From Kitasatospora herbaricolor (GTDB lineage Bacteria > Actinomycetota > Actinomycetes > Streptomycetales > Streptomycetaceae): a DNA stretch of 64,000 nucleotides. How positions within the stretch are numbered: the first letter of the stretch is position 1; each line of letters begins with the position of its first letter. Positions 59,643 to 64,000 of the stretch are shown piece after piece. The DNA lies in assembly GCF_030813695.1 (NCBI RefSeq), contig NZ_JAUSVA010000002.1, positions 744,001 to 808,000 on the forward strand. Direction: 5' to 3'. The translations under genes were made by a program, and so were the position numbers. Under the pieces are notes generated by a model that had not been told where the DNA came from, did not search any database, and saw only the letters and a list, made by a program, of their open reading frames with translations.

Positions 59643-60584
59643 ATGAAGGCCCTCGTCTCGACCGAGTACCAGCCGCTCGACCGGATCTCCCTCGCCGAGC
59701 GGCCGAAGCCCGCCGCCGGCCCCGGCCAGGTCCTGGTCAAGGTCTCCGCGGCGGCGCTGAACCCGCTCGACCTCGCCCTGATCACCGGCGCGATGAAGGA
59801 CTTCTACCCGGTCGACCACCCCCTGGTGGTGGGCATGGACGTGGCCGGCACGGTGACCGAGGTCGGCCCCGACGCCGCCGGCTACGCGCCCGGCGACCAG
59901 GTGCTCGCCTTCGTCCCCTCCGGCGGCACGGTGGCCGAGTACACCGTGGCGACGGTCGGCCCCAGGCTGGCCCGGCGGCCCGCCGGCCTGGACGCCGAGC
60001 ACGGCGCGGCGATCCCGGAGTCCGGCATGACGGCCGTCTGCCTGCTCCGCGCCGTCGGCCTGGGCGCCGACGAGAGCCTGCTGGTGATCGGCGCCACCGG
60101 CGGCATCGGCCTGTACGCCGTCCAGCTCGCCACCGCCCTCGGGGCCCGGGTGATCGCCACCGCCGCGGCCGACGACGCCGGGTACGTCCGGGAGCTCGGT
60201 GCCACCGACACGGTCGACCACCGCGCCGGGGACGTGGTGGAGCAGACCCTGCGGCTGGTGCCCGGCGGCGTCGACGTGGTGCTGGACCTGATCAACCGGG
60301 GCGAGGGCCTGGCCGACACCGCGCGGGCCGCCCGGCCCGGCGGGCGGCTGGTCTCCCCGCTGTTCGGCCCGGCCGAGCTGGAGCGCGAGGTGACGCCGGT
60401 CTACATCGGCTCCTTCGACCCGGCGCCCGGCGACCTGGAGGACCTCGCCCACCGCGCGGCGGACGGCCGGCTGCGGGTCGAGCTGGGCGCCCGCTACCCG
60501 TTCGACCGGGCCGTCGACGCGGTGGCCGACTTCGCCGGCAAGCACACCCGCGGCAAGATCGTCATCACCGTCGACGGATCATGA
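59643..60584 (+). CDS. NADP-dependent zinc-free alcohol dehydrogenase / quinone oxidoreductase-like protein
   Basis: 313 residues, MDR superfamily. PGQVLVKVSAAALNPLDLAL, HPLVVGMDVAGTVTEVGPDA and LLVIGATGGIGLYAVQLATA (GxGxxG) are present, but the catalytic-zinc Cys and the structural-zinc Cys cluster are absent, as in quinone oxidoreductases. Uses NAD(P)H on quinones or enones. ATG at 59643 has AGGAG seven bases upstream. An AT-rich TAGAAA about 70 bases upstream may be its -10 box. A hairpin (60621-60649) separates it from the convergent NTF2-like gene. Confidence 0.87.
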   Translation: MKALVSTEYQPLDRISLAERPKPAAGPGQVLVKVSAAALNPLDLALITGAMKDFYPVDHPLVVGMDVAGTVTEVGPDAAGYAPGDQVLAFVPSGGTVAEYTVATVGPRLARRPAGLDAEHGAAIPESGMTAVCLLRAVGLGADESLLVIGATGGIGLYAVQLATALGARVIATAAADDAGYVRELGATDTVDHRAGDVVEQTLRLVPGGVDVVLDLINRGEGLADTARAARPGGRLVSPLFGPAELEREVTPVYIGSFDPAPGDLEDLAHRAADGRLRVELGARYPFDRAVDAVADFAGKHTRGKIVITVDGS

Positions 60585-60620
60585 GCGTCGACCGATCGTG
60601 ACCGGCCCCCACGGGGGACG

Positions 60621-60649
60621 CCGGGGGCGCGCCGCCGGACCGCCCCCGG
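60621..60649. terminator. Terminator between convergent MDR and NTF2-like genes
   Basis: CCGGGGGCG and CGCCCCCGG form a perfect 9-bp stem with an 11-base loop. Confidence 0.6.
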
Positions 60650-60661
60650 CCGCGCGGCCGG

Positions 60662-61084
60662 TCAGTTCTCGATGAACTGGAAGTCGCTCCGGATCCGGCC
60701 GTCCTCGTCCAGCACCAGGAACTCCAGGCCGACCCCGCCCACCTCGCCCGTGCCGGTGTCCACCGCCTCCCAGTGGAACTTGACCACGTCGTGCAGTTGC
60801 TCGGCATCGGCACGGGCCCGGAACAGCAGGCCGCCGGGCGCCACGAACTCCTCGTACGCCGTGCGGACCCTCGCCTCCAGCTCCCGGTACCCCCGGGCCT
60901 CCAGCACCGGGTCGGCGAAGCCCAGCTCGACGGCCGACCTGCGCATCTCCTGCGGCGGCTGCAGCACGTGCACACCGTCCGCCCGCCACATCCGCCTGAC
61001 GCCGGTGCGGCGCAGTTCGGCGTCCGGCTCGTTCCAGAGCGCGGCGTAGCGGTCGGCGAGCACCTGCGGGTCGGTCTTCGGCAT
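60662..61084 (-). CDS. NTF2-like (SnoaL-type) small protein
   Basis: 140 residues of cone-like alpha+beta fold: DPQVLADRYAALWNEPDAEL and RRMWRADGVHVL at the start, VVKFHWEAVDTGTGEVGG and VGLEFLVLDEDGRIRSDFQF at the end. NTF2-like proteins include isomerases, polyketide cyclases and ligand-binding proteins; no catalytic residue set decides here. ATG at 61084 has AGGGGAC four bases upstream. No linked pathway. Possibly a stress- or lipid-related binding protein. Confidence 0.75.
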   Translation of the reverse strand: MPKTDPQVLADRYAALWNEPDAELRRTGVRRMWRADGVHVLQPPQEMRRSAVELGFADPVLEARGYRELEARVRTAYEEFVAPGGLLFRARADAEQLHDVVKFHWEAVDTGTGEVGGVGLEFLVLDEDGRIRSDFQFIEN

Positions 61085-61253
61085 CGTTGTCCCCTGGCGT
61101 GCGGTGGAGCCCCTGACTGCGGTCCCCATGACTCTCGCCCGCCGCCGGGCGGCCGGACAATTCCCTTCCGGGAATGGGCCGTCGGCATCGCGGCCGATCA
61201 CCGGAGGGGACCGGGGCGGCGGATCACCGGGCCGGGCCGCCGGAGGACGTGCA

Positions 61254-61288
61254 GCAGCCCCGGACCTGGGGGGTAGGTCCGGGGCTGC
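61254..61288 (-). terminator. Strong hairpin upstream of the NTF2-like gene, downstream of the 50-aa ORF
   Basis: GCAGCCCCGGACCT and AGGTCCGGGGCTGC form a perfect 14-bp stem with a GGGGGGT loop. Because it lies 3' to the minus-strand small gene it is most likely that gene's terminator. A second inverted pair, GGCCGGCC, with an AT-rich loop, lies at 61367-61400. Confidence 0.65.
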
Positions 61289-61431
61289 GCTGCGGGCGGC
61301 CCGCCCGGGGGGAGTGTACGAGCCGTCCCGACCTGACGTCTGACCCGGATTCCCGGGAGCAAACCCGGCCGGCCGAAACTTTCTTCAGGAGAGGCCGGCC
61401 ACGACCTCACCCGGACGGGGATCCGCCCGGG

Positions 61432-61584
61432 TCAGGCCGGGATCCGGCGCCGGGCCGCGTGCCGGGCCGCGCCACGGCTATGTCGGCGGTGCACCGGCGG
61501 GCGGGCCCGCCGATGGCCGCGGCCGGACCCGGCCAGGACGACGGCGAGCAGCAGCGGGGCGGTGAGCAGGAACAGGGTGACCAT
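61432..61584 (-). CDS. Very small single-pass membrane protein (50 aa)
   Basis: MVTLFLLTAPLLLAVVLAGS is one strong transmembrane helix, followed by a 30-residue tail of Arg, His, Ala and Pro (about one third Arg). AAAGG lies eight bases before the ATG, and a perfect hairpin follows downstream, which together support a real gene too small for routine calling. The basic tail could bind membrane phospholipid, nucleic acid or a partner protein. Confidence 0.5.
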   Translation of the reverse strand: MVTLFLLTAPLLLAVVLAGSGRGHRRARPPVHRRHSRGAARHAARRRIPA

Positions 61585-61831
61585 CGGGGTGCCTTTCGTG
61601 GGCGGGAGCCGGATGGCAACCAGCGTGTCCAGGCGCGACCTGCGGAAATCCCGTTCAGGGCCGTTCGGCCCTCATGATCACCCGCAGGGCTGAGTCGTAC
61701 ACCTACGGTCGGCCCACCGGCGCGCACCGGGGCCCCTGGCGCCCCCGTTCGTGACCCTGGGGGAGCAGCCGGATCCGGAGGGTGTTCAATGGGCAGGCCC
61801 GTCAGGGCACGAGCGGAGAGGACACCCCGGG

Positions 61832-62329
61832 ATGGGACGCAAGAAGAGCGGCAAGCCGCGCCGCGAGCGGGCCGCGGTCGAGTACTCGCTGCGGGAGCTC
61901 CGGCCGCCCGGCTACGAGGAGTGGATCACGGTCGCGCCCGGGATGAGCCCGGACAAGGCCGCCGCCGACCCGCTGATCACCCCGGGGGCCGTCGGCATGA
62001 TGCGGCGCCTGGCCAGGCTCCGTCCGCTCTACGGGCCGCAGGTGCCGGTGCAGGCGCTCTGGCTGGACCTCGCGGTGGACGAGGGAGAACTGCGGCTGCG
62101 CCGGGCCGGCGACACGGTGACATTGCCGGTGGCGGAGTTGGCCGGCCTGCTCGGGGCGCCCGGCGGCCCGGCCGAGGACGTCCGGGCCGGCCTCCACGAA
62201 CTGCACGCCCGCGGGGTGGTACTGGTCGAGCCGGACGAGGAGCGGACCGTCCTGCGGGTGGTCTCCGCCCGGCCGGCCCGCCCGGGCGGGCGGTGGCTGT
62301 TCGAGGAAGAGGCGTCCCCGGCCGGCTGA
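61832..62329 (+). CDS. Conserved hypothetical cytosolic protein
   Basis: 165 residues. Basic N-terminus (MGRKKSGKPRRERAAV), then VEYSLRELRPPGYEEWITVA and PGAVGMMRRLARLRPLYGPQ, a stretch of strands (ALWLDLAVDEGELRLRRAGD), and a C-terminal helix-strand unit (AGLHELHARGVVLVEPDEER). No signal or membrane segment. The shape could be a small winged-helix or ferredoxin-like domain, but no family is recognised. GGAGAGG lies about ten bases before ATG 61832. It is convergent with the next gene. Confidence 0.7.
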   Translation: MGRKKSGKPRRERAAVEYSLRELRPPGYEEWITVAPGMSPDKAAADPLITPGAVGMMRRLARLRPLYGPQVPVQALWLDLAVDEGELRLRRAGDTVTLPVAELAGLLGAPGGPAEDVRAGLHELHARGVVLVEPDEERTVLRVVSARPARPGGRWLFEEEASPAG

Positions 62330-62361
62330 CCCCGCCGGGGACGAGGGGCGACCGGCGGGCG

Positions 62362-62883
62362 TCAGCCCTCGGCGTCCTCCTGCTCCTTGCGCACCTCGTC
62401 CTCCGCGGTCCGCTGGGCGGCCCTCACCTCGGCCTCGACCTCCTCGGCCGGGCGGCGGACCAGGTGCCCGCCGTGGCGCCCGGCGATCGCGTCGACCGGG
62501 TCCGGCGACTCCTCCCGCAGGTCCACGATCAGCATCGACCCGCCCTCGGCCAGGCCGCTGCTGAAGACCGTGAGCCCCTCGGCGGCGTCCTGGAAGCGCT
62601 TGAACTCGGTCGCCCCGCCGAGCACGGTGCCGGCCGTCCAGCCGAGGAAGAACCCGACGGGGCCGCCCAGCAGTCCGACCAGGCCGCCCAGCAGTCCGCT
62701 CACCACGGTCGGCGTCCCGGCGCCGTGCACCCAGCTCTCGGGCACGTCGAGGATGCCCTCGGCCGAGCGCTCCAGCACCGCGGCCTGGCGCACCCCGTGC
62801 AGTTCCCTGACCTCCTCGTACGCGGCGCGGACGGCCGCCGGGTCGTCGAAGGTGACGAACAGCATGCTGTGCGATTCGGGCAT
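62362..62883 (-). CDS. Conserved hypothetical membrane-associated protein (DUF1269-like)
   Basis: 173 residues. MLFVTFDDPAAVRAAYEEVR at the start; a Gly-rich hydrophobic central hairpin (VVSGLLGGLVGLLGGPVGFF, then WTAGTVLGG); an acidic-basic helical C-terminus (EVEAEVRAAQRTAEDEVRKE). The layout, a beta-alpha unit around a glycine-zipper hairpin, is that of DUF1269/histidine-kinase-like membrane proteins of unknown role. ATG at 62883 has AGAGG about nine bases upstream. It is divergent from an ABC exporter about 300 bases away; that gap holds no other feature I can support. Confidence 0.68.
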   Translation of the reverse strand: MPESHSMLFVTFDDPAAVRAAYEEVRELHGVRQAAVLERSAEGILDVPESWVHGAGTPTVVSGLLGGLVGLLGGPVGFFLGWTAGTVLGGATEFKRFQDAAEGLTVFSSGLAEGGSMLIVDLREESPDPVDAIAGRHGGHLVRRPAEEVEAEVRAAQRTAEDEVRKEQEDAEG

Positions 62884-63181
62884 CAAAAGGACCTCTCGTC
62901 GTGTCCGGCGGGTACAGGCTGCACGTTAGACCGCCGAACGGGCGCGCGGTGGGAGCGGCGGTACCGGGCGGGCCCGGTGTCCCGACGCCCGGGCGCGGGC
63001 GCGGCACCCTGGGCACGGGGCCGGACGCGAGGGCCGGAGGCCGGCGCAGGGGCCCCGGGCGGCCCGCCCGGGGCCGCGGACGTGGGCACCAAAAGCAGTG
63101 TCGCGGCGTGCGCCCGCGCTGCGAGGATGGTGCCTCCCTCACGTCCCTCCCCGCACCGACCTCCGCCCCCAGGAGACGTAC

Positions 63182-64000
63182 ATGGCGTTGCCGGAAGGCC
63201 CGCTCAGCCACCGCTACCGCGGCGAACACCCCGTCCGCACCCTGCTCTACCTGTTCCACCCCGACCGGCGACGGGTGCTGCTCGCCGTCCTCGCCTACTT
63301 CGCCAAGCACACCCCGGTCTGGCTGCTGCCGCTGATCACCGCGAACATCATCGACGTGGTGGTCCAGCACCAGCCGATCTCGGTGCTCTGGTGGAACGCC
63401 GCCGTCCTGCTGGCGATCCTGCTGCTCAACCTGCCGCTGCACCTGCTCTACGTCCGCTGGATGCACGGCAGCATCCGCCGCACCGGCACCCGGCTGCGTT
63501 CGGCGCTCTGCCACCGGATGCAGCAGCTCTCCATCGGCTACCACTCGCGGGTGAGCGCGGGGGTGCTGCAGGCCAAGGTGGTCCGGGACGTCGAGGGCAT
63601 CGAGAACGCCACCCAGCAGACCGCCGACATGGGGCTGGGCGCCATCGCCACGCTGACCGGCGGCGTGCTGGTGCTCGCCGTGCAGGCGCCGGTGTTCCTG
63701 CCGGTGTTCCTGGTCATCGTGCCGGCCTCGGCGCTGCTGGTGGTCCGACTGCGCGAGCGGCTGCGCTCCGACAACGAGTCGTTCCGGGTCCAGGTCGAGC
63801 AGCTCTCGTCCCGGATCAACGAGATGACGACGCTGATCCCGATAACCCGGGCCCACGGGCTGGAGCGCACGGCGCTGCGCCGGGTCGACCGGACGCTCGG
63901 CACGGTGCTCAGCGCCGGTCTGCGGCTGGACCTGCTGAACGGCCGGTTCGGCGCGCTCACCTGGATCCTGCTGAACGCGATCGGGGTGAGCTGCCTGGCC
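63182..64000 (+). CDS. ABC exporter, transmembrane part (3' end outside window)
   Basis: 273 codons seen, open at the right edge. Transmembrane helices include VLLAVLAYFAKHTPVWLLPL, LWWNAAVLLAILLLNLPLHL, AIATLTGGVLVLAVQAPVFL and VFLVIVPASALLVVR; the coupling segment VQVEQLSSRINEMTTLIPIT with RAHGLE is that of type IV (MsbA-like) exporters. The ATPase domain should follow beyond the window. AGGAGA lies seven bases before the ATG. Substrate unknown; the family exports lipids, peptides or drugs. Confidence 0.85.
   Translation, partial: MALPEGPLSHRYRGEHPVRTLLYLFHPDRRRVLLAVLAYFAKHTPVWLLPLITANIIDVVVQHQPISVLWWNAAVLLAILLLNLPLHLLYVRWMHGSIRRTGTRLRSALCHRMQQLSIGYHSRVSAGVLQAKVVRDVEGIENATQQTADMGLGAIATLTGGVLVLAVQAPVFLPVFLVIVPASALLVVRLRERLRSDNESFRVQVEQLSSRINEMTTLIPITRAHGLERTALRRVDRTLGTVLSAGLRLDLLNGRFGALTWILLNAIGVSCLA

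Overview
The window is GC-rich actinobacterial DNA. GC-rich third codon positions, frequent GTG/TTG starts, two SsgA-family (sporulation/cell division) proteins, a WhiB-like protein, DUF3040 and DUF4383 proteins and a class III lanthipeptide locus point to Streptomycetaceae (Streptomyces or Kitasatospora); the genus cannot be fixed from the sequence alone. It reads as an accessory, arm-like region: many secreted hydrolases, small regulators, efflux pumps, natural-product loci and at least six decayed gene remnants. No rRNA, tRNA, CRISPR array, transposase or origin was seen.

Layout. 0-8 kb: a secreted cyanophycinase-like protein (cut by the left edge), a scramblase/LURP-like protein, an MFS pump with a divergent TetR regulator, a secreted alpha-amylase with a repeat operator, a secreted SGNH esterase, and a remnant of an amino-acid ABC substrate-binding protein. 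8-17.5 kb: a probable light-response locus. It holds a CarH/LitR-type MerR regulator with a B12-binding-like domain, a small membrane protein, a DUF427 protein, a DUF4383 membrane protein translationally coupled to an iron-sulfur photolyase, two glycosyltransferases and two small proteins. Five copies of an 11-bp-phased direct repeat (CGATGCA-N7-TGCG) lie in front of these units. 17.5-39 kb: tyrosine phosphatase, a WhiB-like protein lacking one cluster cysteine, an aldehyde dehydrogenase and an MFS pump, truncated sigma and LuxR genes, two SsgA-like proteins, five intact alpha/beta hydrolases, a tannase-family esterase, a Bax inhibitor-1 homologue and small regulators. A second recurring element (CCGTCA-N2-TGAC[G/T]GAT) sits upstream of many of these genes and generally points toward them.

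39-44 kb: a chimeric pseudogene, then a type III polyketide synthase / methyltransferase / flavoprotein operon resembling the phenolic-lipid srs genes, with a divergent UbiA prenyltransferase. 44-51 kb: AI-2E family permease, hemerythrin, and polymer-degrading secreted enzymes: a GH30 and a GH18 enzyme, both with ricin-type carbohydrate-binding domains, and an alginate-lyase-like protein. A DasR-like box lies between the GH30 and GH18 genes. 51.7-56.6 kb: a compact class III lanthipeptide locus (LanKC synthetase, 45-aa precursor with two Ser-x2-Ser-x3-Cys motifs, one ABC exporter), preceded by a long leader with a striking palindrome array. 56.6-64 kb: a DUF2252 protein, a secreted phospholipase-C-like protein, a quinone-oxidoreductase-like enzyme, an NTF2-like protein, small hypotheticals and a second ABC exporter cut by the right edge.

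The parts most worth following are the two recurring promoter-proximal elements, the lanthipeptide locus with its leader, and the PKS/UbiA locus.
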